From Aquibacillus albus (lineage in GTDB: Bacteria > Bacillota > Bacilli > Bacillales > Amphibacillaceae): a DNA stretch of 64,000 nt. Under the pieces are notes generated by a model. That model ran no database searches. It worked only from the letters and a program-made list of their open reading frames with translations, and was not told the origin of the DNA. The DNA lies in assembly GCF_016908325.1 (NCBI RefSeq), contig NZ_JAFBDR010000001.1, forward strand, positions 1-64,000. The letters run 5' to 3'. A program made the position numbers and the translations under genes. Position 1 is the first letter of the stretch, and every line of letters begins with the position of its first letter. Of this stretch, positions 28,798 to 38,066 are shown in pieces.

Positions 28798-30063
28798 TTA
28801 TTTTGTTATTTTGTCATATATTTGCTTTAAGGAGCTTTCGAATTTACTTGTACTTTTGGGGTGAAAATACTGCTTATGCTTAAGTACATCGGGTAAATAT
28901 TGTTGATCTACCCAGCCACTTTCGTAATTATGTGGATACTTATATTCCACACCTCTTCCAAGGTTCTTAGCGCCTTTGTAATGGGCATCTTTTAGATGAA
29001 GTGGTATTTCACCACTATTACCATTTCTTATATCTGCTAAAGCCTCGTCTAGTGCTGAATATGCAGTGTTTGATTTGGGAGATAAACATAACTCTACAAT
29101 AGCTACTGATAAAGGAATTCTCGCTTCTGGAAATCCTACTCTTTCAGCTGCCTCAACAGCAGCTAAAGCCCTTGGTCCAGCCTGGGGATTGGCAATTCCG
29201 ATATCTTCGTATGCACATACAATCATTCTTCGTGCTATACTATCTAAGTCGCCAGCTTCAATTAACCTGCCCAAATAATGGAGGGCAGCATTAACATCAC
29301 TACCTCGAATCGATTTCTGAAAGGCGGAGAGCACGTCGTAATGGGCATCACCGTTCTTGTCATGCGAAAAACTCTTCTTTTGCATACATTCTTCTGCTAC
29401 TTCTAGGTCAATTTCAATAATCTTACTATTATCACTAGGAGTTGAATATACTGCTAATTCCAATCCATTTAATGCTGCGCGTAAATCACCATTGGCAGAC
29501 TTAGAAAAGTGATCTAACGCATCACCCGTCATTTTTACTTCCATATCACCAAGGCCATTTTTCTCATCCTTTAGTGCCCTTTTAATCGCTTGCTTTATAT
29601 GATTATCCTCTAATCGATATAATTCAAAAAGATGTGTTCTACTTCGAATAGCAGGATTGATAGAGTGATAAGGGTTACTAGTTGTACAGCCAATTAAAGT
29701 TACTAGGTTGCTTTCTACATGTGGAAGTAAAAAATCTTGTTTTGCTTTATCTAATCGATGGACCTCATCCAATATCAATACAAATTGACCATGCATTTTT
29801 GCCTCTTCTACAGCAATTTCCATATCTTTCTTCCTATCTATTACTGCATTTAGCATTTTGTATGGGATTTGTAAACTTTTTGCTAACGCAATGGCCATGG
29901 ATGTTTTACCTGTTCCTGGAGGTCCGAAAAGAATCATGGAAGCAAGTCTTTGTGCCTCTATCATTCTCCTAATCATTTTTCCTTTTCCAACGAGATGCTC
30001 TTGTCCTATTATTTCATCAATGTTTTTTGGGCGCATTCGAAAAGCTAATGGCTTTTGGTTCAC
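28798..30063 (-). CDS. rarA: Replication-associated recombination protein A
   Basis: 421-residue AAA+ ATPase (MgsA/WRNIP1 family) acting at stalled forks with SSB. The start PLAFRMRPKNIDEIIGQEHL is typical; the Walker A is GPPGTGKTS at about 48-56, Walker B LILDEVHR at about 100, sensor 1 GCTTSNP, and the C-terminal tetramerisation part includes YEDIGIANPQAGPRALAA and LGRGVEYKYPHNY. The ATG at 30063 has AAAGGAGAAC upstream on the minus strand. B. subtilis has it (yrvN) next to cymR; here a YczE-type gene is inserted between them. Confidence 0.96.
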   Translation of the reverse strand: MNQKPLAFRMRPKNIDEIIGQEHLVGKGKMIRRMIEAQRLASMILFGPPGTGKTSMAIALAKSLQIPYKMLNAVIDRKKDMEIAVEEAKMHGQFVLILDEVHRLDKAKQDFLLPHVESNLVTLIGCTTSNPYHSINPAIRSRTHLFELYRLEDNHIKQAIKRALKDEKNGLGDMEVKMTGDALDHFSKSANGDLRAALNGLELAVYSTPSDNSKIIEIDLEVAEECMQKKSFSHDKNGDAHYDVLSAFQKSIRGSDVNAALHYLGRLIEAGDLDSIARRMIVCAYEDIGIANPQAGPRALAAVEAAERVGFPEARIPLSVAIVELCLSPKSNTAYSALDEALADIRNGNSGEIPLHLKDAHYKGAKNLGRGVEYKYPHNYESGWVDQQYLPDVLKHKQYFHPKSTSKFESSLKQIYDKITK

Positions 30064-30225
30064 GTTATAGTTCTCCTTTTCAATAAGAAAATATAAATTT
30101 AAAAGTGTTCTAAAGTAAATATAATTGACTTTTTTAAAGCCCTCTTATAGAATAACTCTTCATTATTTAATGAACGATAGATTTTTCTTTTAGGGTACTC
30201 GTAACCTTTTAAAAATGCAAGAACT

Positions 30226-30249
30226 ACGATATTCATGCTATAATATCGT
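30226..30249 (+). promoter_or_regulatory. Extended -10 promoter inside an inverted repeat before the yczE-like/cymR run
   Basis: TGC-TATAAT (30236-30244) is an extended -10 box. It overlaps a perfect dyad, ACGATATT (30226-30233) with AATATCGT (30242-30249). A repressor bound to this dyad would cover the promoter. The partner protein is unknown; the first regulator downstream is CymR, but the dyad does not look like its published site. Confidence 0.5.
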
Positions 30250-30303
30250 TTGGTAATAACTAACTTTATTCAGAATCTTAAGCAACTAAAAGAGGGGAAT
30301 TAC

Positions 30304-30981
30304 TTGAAAGTCATACGCAAACGAGAAGTTATTTTCAACTGGATTTTTTTTATCACCGGATTATTGTTATTGGCCTTAGGGCTAGCTTTAACGATTAAAG
30401 CAAACCATTTAGGAATAAGTCCTTGGGAAGTTTTTCATTATGGACTTCACCTACAATTTGGGCTAACGATAGGAACATGGTCAATACTTGCTGGTTTTAC
30501 CATTGTATTAATGACAGCAGCAATTACCAAATCTTTCCCTAGGTTAGGTACTTATTTAAATATGCTATTTGTTGGAGTATTTATTGATTTCTTCAACTGG
30601 ATCCTTCCAAATACAAGTGATCTATGGATGGAATTAATACTATTATTATTAGGAATTGTTATTTCAGCAATTGGAATTGGTTTTTATGTAGCACCTAATC
30701 TTGGTGCAGGACCTAGAGATACTGTCATGCTTAACCTAAGCAAGCAATTTGGTTGGAAAGTGTCCTATGTACGTAATGGCATTGAACTAGTTGTTTGTTT
30801 ACTTGGTTGGGCTTTAGGGGGACCTGTTGGTATTGGAACGATTATTATTGTTTTATCTTTAGGTACTTGTGTCGGCTATGCAATTCCTTATGCCGAAAAC
30901 TTTTTAAACTTTTTCATTAAAAGAGGTGATAAGTATGAAAATATCAACCAAGGGACGTTACGGATTAACCATTATGATTGA
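30304..30981 (+). CDS. YczE/YitT-family membrane protein
   Basis: 225 residues with five to six predicted transmembrane helices. The YczE pattern is clear: LGLALTIKANHLGISPWEVFHYG (core GISPWEVFHYG, about 38-48) after TM1, YVAPNLGAGPRDTVMLNL after TM4, and WALGGPVGIGTI near the end. YczE of B. subtilis supports surfactin synthesis or secretion by an unknown mechanism. TTG 30304 is chosen because AAGAGGGGAA precedes it; the frame is open for 18 more codons without a ribosome-binding site. Its last 47 nt overlap cymR in another frame, so its C-terminal tail (about 16 residues) is read through the cymR start. It is absent from this position in B. subtilis. Confidence 0.8.
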   Translation: MKVIRKREVIFNWIFFITGLLLLALGLALTIKANHLGISPWEVFHYGLHLQFGLTIGTWSILAGFTIVLMTAAITKSFPRLGTYLNMLFVGVFIDFFNWILPNTSDLWMELILLLLGIVISAIGIGFYVAPNLGAGPRDTVMLNLSKQFGWKVSYVRNGIELVVCLLGWALGGPVGIGTIIIVLSLGTCVGYAIPYAENFLNFFIKRGDKYENINQGTLRINHYD

Positions 30982-31354
30982 ATTGGCAAAGAACGCAGGA
31001 AAAGGACCTGTATCTTTAAAGACAATTGCACAAGATAATGGACTTTCTGAGCATTATTTGGAACAATTAGTTGCTCCATTACGGAATGCAAGTCTAGTGA
31101 GGAGTATTCGTGGTGCTTACGGCGGTTACATTTTAGCAAAAGATTCGAAAGATATTACTGCTGGTGATATTATTCGAATATTAGAAGGTCCTATCACACC
31201 TGTTGAGGGTATAGAGGATGAGGATCCGGCAAAACAGCAATTGTGGATTCGGGTTAGAGATGCAGTTAAAAATGTTCTTGATACGACTACTTTGGATGAC
31301 TTAAAAAATTATGGGGATGATGATAGTCAGGAGCCTCATATGTTTTACATTTGA
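30935..31354 (+). CDS. cymR: Cysteine metabolism repressor CymR (Rrf2 family)
   Basis: 139 residues with the Rrf2 winged-helix start MKISTKGRYGLTIMIELA, recognition helix region NGLSEHYLEQLVAPLRNA and wing GAYGGYILAK. It has no cysteine cluster for an Fe-S centre, as expected for CymR rather than IscR. In B. subtilis CymR with CysK represses sulfur-assimilation and cystine-uptake genes. ATG 30935 follows AGAGGTGATAAGT; an in-frame GTG 9 nt upstream lies in that site. The next genes are the desulfurase and mnmA, the conserved cymR-yrvO-trmU arrangement. The mccAB genes it controls in B. subtilis are not in their usual place here. Confidence 0.95.
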   Translation: MKISTKGRYGLTIMIELAKNAGKGPVSLKTIAQDNGLSEHYLEQLVAPLRNASLVRSIRGAYGGYILAKDSKDITAGDIIRILEGPITPVEGIEDEDPAKQQLWIRVRDAVKNVLDTTTLDDLKNYGDDDSQEPHMFYI

Positions 31355-31371
31355 TGAAAGGAGGATAAAAG

Positions 31372-32514
31372 TTGCAACCGATATATTTAGATCATGCTGC
31401 AACGACACCGGTTCACCCAGAAGTAATTCAGGATATGGTACCAGTTTTAGAAGAAGTCTATGGAAATCCTTCTAGTGTTCATCATTTTGGTCGTAAAGCA
31501 CGTCAAATACTGGATGAATGTAGACGGATAGCTGCAAATAGTATTGGAGCAAATGAAAAAGATATTGTTTTTACTAGCGGGGGGACAGAAGCAGATAATT
31601 TAGCGTTAATAGGTGTTGCACGAGCAAATCAACATAAAGGAAAACATATTATTACATCTTCCATTGAGCATCACGCAGTCTTACATGCTGCTGAATATCT
31701 TGAGAAAAATGGCTTTCATGTCACTTATTTACCTGTTACAGAGAATGGAAAAGTAAGGGTACAAGATCTAGAATCGGCTTTGACAGATGAAACCATTCTT
31801 GTCTCCATAATGGCAGTTAATAATGAAACTGGTATGAAACAACCAATTAAAGAAATTGGAAATGCTGTTAGAGATCATCAAGCATATTTTCATACTGATG
31901 CAGTTCAAGCGTACGGAATGATTGATTTGGATGTAAATGAACTTGAAGTCGATTTATTGTCTGTTTCCTCACACAAAATATACGGTCCAAAAGGTGTTGG
32001 GTTCTTATATGTGAGGGAAGGACTGAACATAGAGTCCAGCCAGCACGGTGGGCAGCAGGAAAGAAAACGGCGACCGGGAACTGAAAATGTTGCAGGTATA
32101 AAAGGATTCATTCGAGCTATTGAATTGGTTGAACAGGAAAAGAAGGATAGAGCTAATACCTATCAAACATATAAAGATCAATTTATAAGCATATTAAAAA
32201 AAGAAGGAATAGACTTTACAGTAAATGGTGATATACAACAATTGATGCCTTCCATTCTTAATATAAGTTTTCCAGGAACAAATGTTGAGTCACTTCTTGT
32301 GAATTTTGATTTGTCAGGAATTGCTGCATCAAGTGGGAGTGCCTGTACAGCAGGATCGGTAGAACCTTCCCATGTCCTATCAGCTATGTATGGTGCTGAA
32401 AATGATAGAACGGTTAATTCTATTCGTTTTAGCTTTGGGTTGGCTAATGACGAAACAAATGTGCAAGAAGCGGCTTTAAGAGTTGCTTCAATCGTTAAAA
32501 GGTTAGTAAAATAA
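31372..32514 (+). CDS. yrvO: Cysteine desulfurase (IscS/YrvO)
   Basis: 380-residue PLP enzyme that takes sulfur from cysteine. The N-terminus PIYLDHAATTPVHPEV is standard. The PLP lysine is in SVSSHKIYGPKG (about 202), and the active-site cysteine lies in the long flexible loop SSGSACTAGSVEPSHV (about 325), as in group I NifS/IscS proteins. In B. subtilis YrvO passes sulfur to the neighbouring MnmA for tRNA 2-thiouridine. Start TTG 31372 follows AAAGGAGGATAAAAG, an excellent site; no in-frame ATG exists near it. Its neighbours cymR and mnmA give a sulfur-tRNA operon. Confidence 0.96.
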   Translation: MQPIYLDHAATTPVHPEVIQDMVPVLEEVYGNPSSVHHFGRKARQILDECRRIAANSIGANEKDIVFTSGGTEADNLALIGVARANQHKGKHIITSSIEHHAVLHAAEYLEKNGFHVTYLPVTENGKVRVQDLESALTDETILVSIMAVNNETGMKQPIKEIGNAVRDHQAYFHTDAVQAYGMIDLDVNELEVDLLSVSSHKIYGPKGVGFLYVREGLNIESSQHGGQQERKRRPGTENVAGIKGFIRAIELVEQEKKDRANTYQTYKDQFISILKKEGIDFTVNGDIQQLMPSILNISFPGTNVESLLVNFDLSGIAASSGSACTAGSVEPSHVLSAMYGAENDRTVNSIRFSFGLANDETNVQEAALRVASIVKRLVK

Positions 32515-32526
32515 CTAGAAATGTAA

Positions 32527-33666
<1,140 letters not shown>

Positions 33667-33745
33667 GATCCTTTTCTAGATATTGGTTAAAAAAGTTAAG
33701 GGAATCCCCTTGGTTATCTTGTTAAACAACTTTATGAAAGATTCT

Positions 33746-33785
33746 GGACAGACAAACAGGGGTATCCCATCGTCTGTCCTCTTTT
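33746..33785 (+). terminator. Terminator after mnmA
   Basis: GGACAGAC (33746-33753) pairs with GTCTGTCC (33772-33779), with an inner GGG/CCC pair, followed by TCTTTT. Confidence 0.7.
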
Positions 33786-33900
33786 GGTTAGACCGTATTC
33801 TCTGTTGCTTTTTATTACACAGTTGACACATAATGCGACATAACCTTTGCATGGAATTACTTTAATACACTCTTTTTGAATCGGGTGCAATAACCGCTTC

Positions 33901-34013
33901 GGCAGAATACTTCGCTTTCCGCGGGCACGGCCTCAGCCTCCTCAGAAGCACAGAACGCTTCTTGCGGGGTCTTCGGACACGTGCTGTTCCCGCAGGAGTC
34001 TACGTATTCTGCC
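33901..34013 (-). repeat. GC-rich intergenic repeat, copy A
   Basis: A 113-bp element bounded by a perfect 10-bp inverted repeat, GGCAGAATAC (33901-33910) and GTATTCTGCC (34004-34013). On the minus strand its body reads GACTCCTGCGGGAA, GAAGACCCCGC, GAGGAGGCTGAGG and TGCCCGCGGAAAGCG. The body is far richer in G+C than its surroundings. Elements with these words are, to my knowledge, scattered between genes in many Bacillaceae. No open frame of interest is present. Confidence 0.85.
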
Positions 34014-34141
34014 TACGCTGATATTGAAAATTTCTCAATATAAACGATAATTGCTTGTTAAAAAGCAACTATAAAAAGTTCATTAAAAAGTACTATGGAT
34101 AGCAATTAGACAATTTTATTACCTAAATAAGAAAAAATCCA

Positions 34142-34296
34142 GCTGTGGAAAAATGCGAGACTCCTGCGGGAAAAGCAAATGGTTTTCGGTGGGGCGAGTA
34201 ATCGCAGTCCCAACAGGTGAAGACCCCGCAGTGAGCGCTCTTTGCTCACGAGGAGGCTGAGGCGTTGCCCGCGGAAAGCGAGTGTTTTTCCACAGC
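34142..34296 (+). repeat. GC-rich intergenic repeat, copy B (opposite orientation to A)
   Basis: A 155-bp element bounded by a perfect 12-bp inverted repeat, GCTGTGGAAAAA (34142-34153) and TTTTTCCACAGC (34285-34296). Its body carries the same four words as copy A (GACTCCTGCGGGAA, GAAGACCCCGCA, GAGGAGGCTGAGG, TGCCCGCGGAAAGCG) but on the plus strand. It is about 40 bp longer in the middle. The stretch from mnmA to yrrB (33667-34440) otherwise holds only the mnmA terminator and AT-rich sequence. Confidence 0.85.
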
Positions 34297-34440
34297 GGTG
34301 GACAGCACTTTTTATATAATTATTTTTGTGTCGCATTAATCTGTTACTGCGCAGTACGTTTTTGGCAAAAAAAGCAACAATTATTTAGAAAACAATCTTT
34401 GGTTAAATAACAAATTAGACAGAAATGGGTGTGAGTAGAT

Positions 34441-35115
34441 ATGACTGAGCAAAATAAAGGTGTACAATATATGAAAGAAGGAAAGTTGGAAGAAGCGGCT
34501 AAATTTTTCACGGATGAAATTGAAAAGAATCCTAGTGAACCTATTGGTTACATAAACTTTGGTAATTTATTATTACATATGAATGATAAAGAGCGAGCCG
34601 AAAGATTTTATCAAAAAGCAATAGATTTGGATCCGAATGCAGCGACAGCCTATTATGGGTTAGGAAATGTTTATTATGAAGAAGAAAATTATAAAGAAGC
34701 CCAAGAGAAATTTGAAAAATCAATTAAACTTGGACTTGATGAAGGTGATGCTTATTTCATGTTAGGGATGACCTTTCAACATCAAGAACAGCAGAAATTA
34801 GCATTACCATACCTTCAGCGTGCATCTGAGTTAAGCCCTGATGATGAATCTATCCTATTCCAATATGGTTTAGCATTAGCACAAACCAATCAGATTGATT
34901 TAGCGCAACAAAAGTTTTCCACTGTGCTTACGATAAATCCAAAGCATAGTGATGCACATTATAATATGGGTGTAACATACTTGTATCAAGAAAAAGTAAC
35001 AGAAGCATTGGATCATTTTTCTGAAGCAATCAAAATCCAGCCAGACCATTTACTAGCAGCTAATGGAAAAGCAAAGATAGAAGAAATGCTTAACGAACAA
35101 AAAAAGAACGATTGA
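34441..35115 (+). CDS. yrrB: Tetratricopeptide repeat protein (YrrB-like)
   Basis: 224 residues composed almost wholly of six TPR units of 34 residues, with the usual consensus positions (for example NFGNLLLHMNDKERAERFYQ, then ATAYYGLGNVYYEEENYKEA). No catalytic domain, signal peptide or membrane segment is visible, so it is a cytosolic scaffold whose partners are unknown. B. subtilis YrrB is the same size class and lies between trmU and yrrC, as here. ATG 34441 is preceded by GGGTGTGAG. A ribosome-biogenesis or tRNA-thiolation link would be speculation. Confidence 0.9.
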   Translation: MTEQNKGVQYMKEGKLEEAAKFFTDEIEKNPSEPIGYINFGNLLLHMNDKERAERFYQKAIDLDPNAATAYYGLGNVYYEEENYKEAQEKFEKSIKLGLDEGDAYFMLGMTFQHQEQQKLALPYLQRASELSPDDESILFQYGLALAQTNQIDLAQQKFSTVLTINPKHSDAHYNMGVTYLYQEKVTEALDHFSEAIKIQPDHLLAANGKAKIEEMLNEQKKND

Positions 35116-35178
35116 TAACCAGTGGGTGGATTAATCACAATTTATATGGTGTTTTTTTATCGGAAGGAGAATAAGGCG

Positions 35179-37503
35179 ATGGAAGAAAAACAAAATGTTA
35201 GCGAAAGGGGATATATTAAGGGGGAATTAATGCACACCATTTTTGTGAATGAAGTTGAGCATTTTTCCATTGCCAAAATAAAAATCATCGAAACGAATGA
35301 AGCTATAGAAGAAAATGAGGTAGTTATTAAAGGGTATATTTCAACACTTAATCCCAGTGAAATGTACTTATTTTATGGAGAATTTCAAGAGCATAAAAGG
35401 TTCGGTAAACAATACCAGGTTGAACAGTATCAACGGTTTATACCTAGTACAAGAGAAGGACTGATTACTTACTTATCAAGTGATTTGTTTTATGGTATAG
35501 GAAAGAAGACGGCAGAGAAAATCATCGATCGTCTCGGTGAATCAGCAGTGTCCAAGATTTTAGAGGATTCAAGTGTTCTAGATCATATACCAGGATTAAC
35601 AAAGGATCGAGCAAAGCAATTAACGGAAACGTTAAAGGAAAATCAGGGGTTTGAACATATCGTCATTCAGCTTTCTCAATATGGAATTGGTTTGAAAATG
35701 GCACAAAAAATTTACGAGAAATATAAAGAAGAGGCTCTTGAGTTGTTACAAACAAACCCGTATCAATTTGTTTTAGATATTGAAGGGTTTGGATTTCAAC
35801 GTGCGGATGAAGTGGCTAAACGAAATAACCTTGCAATGAATCATCCAAGTCGGATCCAAGCTGCATGTATATATACGCTTCAACAAAGTGTGCAAGAAGG
35901 CCATGTATTTGTCCCAGTAACGAAACAAGTTGAAATGGTTGATTATTTAATAAATGGAAAAGCATTCTCTATTTTTGAAGAGGATATTTCCCGAGAAATA
36001 GATGAATTAAATAAGAAAAAACAAGTAATAGTCGTTGAAGAAAATGCCTACTTACCCTCTTTGTTTTATGCTGAAAGTGGTTTTTGTACACAAATTGTAA
36101 GAATCATGGAAGGTCAGATTAAACATTCTGTAGCTGATGCGGAGTTATTGAGAATCGTTGGAGACATCGAAGAAGAGGAATCATTGAGTTATGGAAGAGA
36201 GCAATATACTGCAATCGAACAAGCACTTCGTTCAAAATTGATGATACTAACTGGTGGGCCTGGTACTGGTAAAACGACAGTAATTAAAGGTATTCTTAGA
36301 GCCTTTGGACAAATTCATGAGTTATCGTTGGATCCAGATGATTATGATAATAAATCTGATTATCCTTTTGTCCTTACTGCTCCAACTGGTAGAGCGGCAA
36401 AACGAATGAAAGAATCTACTGGCTTACCTGCTGTGACTATTCATCGTTTGTTAGGTTGGAATGGTCAGGAATCGTTTGAAATGGATGAAGATAATCAATT
36501 GGGTGGAAAGTTTTTAATCATTGATGAATTTTCAATGGTTGACATTTGGCTAGCTAATCAGCTTTTTAAGGCAATCCCAACAGATATGCAGGTATTAATT
36601 GTTGGCGATGAGGATCAATTACCCTCTGTTGGTCCGGGGCAGGTGTTATCCGATTTATTGGAAAGTGGTAAAGTTCCCGCTGTCAAATTAGAGGAAGTAT
36701 ATCGGCAAAAAGAAGGATCTAAAATTATTCAATTAGCACATGAAATCAAACAAAATCAATGTACGATTGATTCGTTGGAAAAGGATTCTGACTTTAATTT
36801 TATTCCGTGTGGGGAACATCAGGTAATAGAAGTCATTATTCAAATTGTTGAAAGAGCCTTTCAGAGAGGTGTAGATATAAGAGATTTGCAAGTGCTAGCT
36901 CCAATGTATCGATCACAAGCAGGTATTTTAAAAATTAATGAAGAAATACAGAAGCTTGTTAATCCGAAAAATAAGCAAAAGCGGGAAATGCGAACGAAAG
37001 ATTTTGTTTTTCGTACGGGTGATAAAGTTATTCAGCTTGTTAATCAACCAGAGGATGGAGTATTTAATGGTGATATTGGAGAAATAGTTGCCATTTATCA
37101 AGAAGATGAAGGGCAAAATCAATCAGAACAAGTAGTTGTTTCGTTTGAAGACAGAGAAGTGGCATATGAGCGAAAAAATTTGAACAATTTAATGCACGCA
37201 TATTGTACCTCCATTCATAAGTCCCAAGGAAGTGAGTTTCCAATTGTTATTTTACCTGTAGTGGCAGGATATCGTAGGATGTTAAGAAAAAACTTGCTTT
37301 ATACTGCAATAACTCGCTCAAAAAAATCCCTATTGTTATGTGGTAATAAACAAGCATTTTTACAAGGTGTTCGGGAAGAAGATACGAATAAACGGTACAC
37401 TACGCTAGTTGAAATGTTACAAGAGATAGTTACTCAATCCAATTTTATTGAGGAGCAGGAGCAGAATGAAAAGGAAGAAATTTCACCTTATGATTTTCTC
37501 TAA
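35179..37503 (+). CDS. recD2: RecD2-family 5'-3' DNA helicase
   Basis: 774-residue SF1B helicase of the RecD2 type, found without RecBC. The N-terminal OB/HhH region carries FYGIGKKTAEKIIDRLG at about 110 and IPGLTKDRAKQL. The motor has Walker A GGPGTGKTT (about 358), motif II LIIDEFSMVD (about 452), motif III GDEDQLPSVGPGQ, motif V/VI HKSQGSEF and YTAITRSKKSLLL. In B. subtilis it limits recombination at stalled forks. ATG 35179 is preferred (GGAAGGAGA upstream); 19 further open codons upstream lack a site. It follows yrrB by about 60 bp. Confidence 0.96.
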   Translation: MEEKQNVSERGYIKGELMHTIFVNEVEHFSIAKIKIIETNEAIEENEVVIKGYISTLNPSEMYLFYGEFQEHKRFGKQYQVEQYQRFIPSTREGLITYLSSDLFYGIGKKTAEKIIDRLGESAVSKILEDSSVLDHIPGLTKDRAKQLTETLKENQGFEHIVIQLSQYGIGLKMAQKIYEKYKEEALELLQTNPYQFVLDIEGFGFQRADEVAKRNNLAMNHPSRIQAACIYTLQQSVQEGHVFVPVTKQVEMVDYLINGKAFSIFEEDISREIDELNKKKQVIVVEENAYLPSLFYAESGFCTQIVRIMEGQIKHSVADAELLRIVGDIEEEESLSYGREQYTAIEQALRSKLMILTGGPGTGKTTVIKGILRAFGQIHELSLDPDDYDNKSDYPFVLTAPTGRAAKRMKESTGLPAVTIHRLLGWNGQESFEMDEDNQLGGKFLIIDEFSMVDIWLANQLFKAIPTDMQVLIVGDEDQLPSVGPGQVLSDLLESGKVPAVKLEEVYRQKEGSKIIQLAHEIKQNQCTIDSLEKDSDFNFIPCGEHQVIEVIIQIVERAFQRGVDIRDLQVLAPMYRSQAGILKINEEIQKLVNPKNKQKREMRTKDFVFRTGDKVIQLVNQPEDGVFNGDIGEIVAIYQEDEGQNQSEQVVVSFEDREVAYERKNLNNLMHAYCTSIHKSQGSEFPIVILPVVAGYRRMLRKNLLYTAITRSKKSLLLCGNKQAFLQGVREEDTNKRYTTLVEMLQEIVTQSNFIEEQEQNEKEEISPYDFL

Positions 37504-37618
37504 TCAACACCAACTTTAACACAGCCATACGTTAAAAAGTATCAGTTAATGTATAATATGTGGAAATTTAGGAAATACTTGTAGTAACTTTAAGAAAACG
37601 TTAAGGAGTTGCTACAGT

Positions 37619-37807
37619 ATGCGTTGTCCTAATTGTAGAGGAAAAGATATTGGGAAAATTGGAAACCAGCAATATTATTGCTGGAATTGTTTTATTGAGC
37701 TAACTGTTTCCGAAAATGTTTTTCAAGTTCATGAAGTAGAACAGGATGGTTCACTAAGCTCGTTAGATGATATCTTTTCAGAAGAAGAGCGAAAACTCCA
37801 ATGGTAA
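37619..37807 (+). CDS. Small zinc-ribbon-like protein
   Basis: 62 residues. Two CxxC knuckles, CPNC (residues 3-6) and CWNC (21-24), are spaced by 14 residues, giving a likely zinc ribbon; the rest is acidic (SLDDIFSEEE). ATG 37619 follows TTAAGGAGTTGC. The family is small and uncharacterised, conserved in Bacillaceae near recD2/yrrD. It may bind RNA or protein, but nothing in the sequence decides this. Confidence 0.7.
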   Translation: MRCPNCRGKDIGKIGNQQYYCWNCFIELTVSENVFQVHEVEQDGSLSSLDDIFSEEERKLQW

Positions 37808-37961
37808 ATCGCTTACTGCAATTGTATCATCTATGGTAGGATTGGGAGAGTGCATTATTTATCGATGTACAAGAAACCGAATTGTAAAGCTGGGGAATTT
37901 GATGAACGAATGCCCGATTAAGCGTACTCGGAAAATCAGTAAGGAATCCCATTACGTTTAA
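37767..37961 (+). CDS. Short basic ORF, possibly a damaged DUF3918/YrzQ-like gene
   Basis: The stretch from about 37805 encodes KSLTAIVSSMVGLGECIIY followed by a basic tail ending RTRKISKESHYV. This is one hydrophobic helix plus an Arg/Lys-rich end, the layout of small DUF3918 (YrzQ) proteins found near this place in Bacillus. The only in-frame ATG upstream (37767) has no ribosome-binding site and overlaps the zinc-ribbon gene. An ATG at 37800 with AAGAGCG upstream is in another frame that stops after 12 codons; one inserted base after ATGG would join it to this ORF. A frameshifted pseudogene or a coincidental ORF are both possible. Confidence 0.35.
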   Translation: MISFQKKSENSNGKSLTAIVSSMVGLGECIIYRCTRNRIVKLGNLMNECPIKRTRKISKESHYV

Positions 37962-37970
37962 CGAATAAAG

Positions 37971-38010
37971 GAACCCTTGTCAGCAATTACACGTTGACAG
38001 GGGTTCTCTA
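37971..38010 (+). terminator. Hairpin before the AI-2E-type gene
   Basis: GAACCCTTGTCAGC (37971-37984) pairs with GTTGACAGGGGTTC (37993-38006) with G-U pairs. The following sequence is only weakly T-rich, so termination is likely but not certain. Confidence 0.6.
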
Positions 38011-38066
38011 GTCTGAATGGTTCTATAAATAATCGCAATAATCTGTGTTAGGGGCATCTAGTAGAT

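Noticed and set aside
34106-34336. A 76-codon minus-strand reading frame within intergenic repeat copy B
   Set aside because: It follows the boundaries of the GC-rich repeat, has no ribosome-binding site and a Cys/Arg/Leu-rich composition expected from the repeat words.
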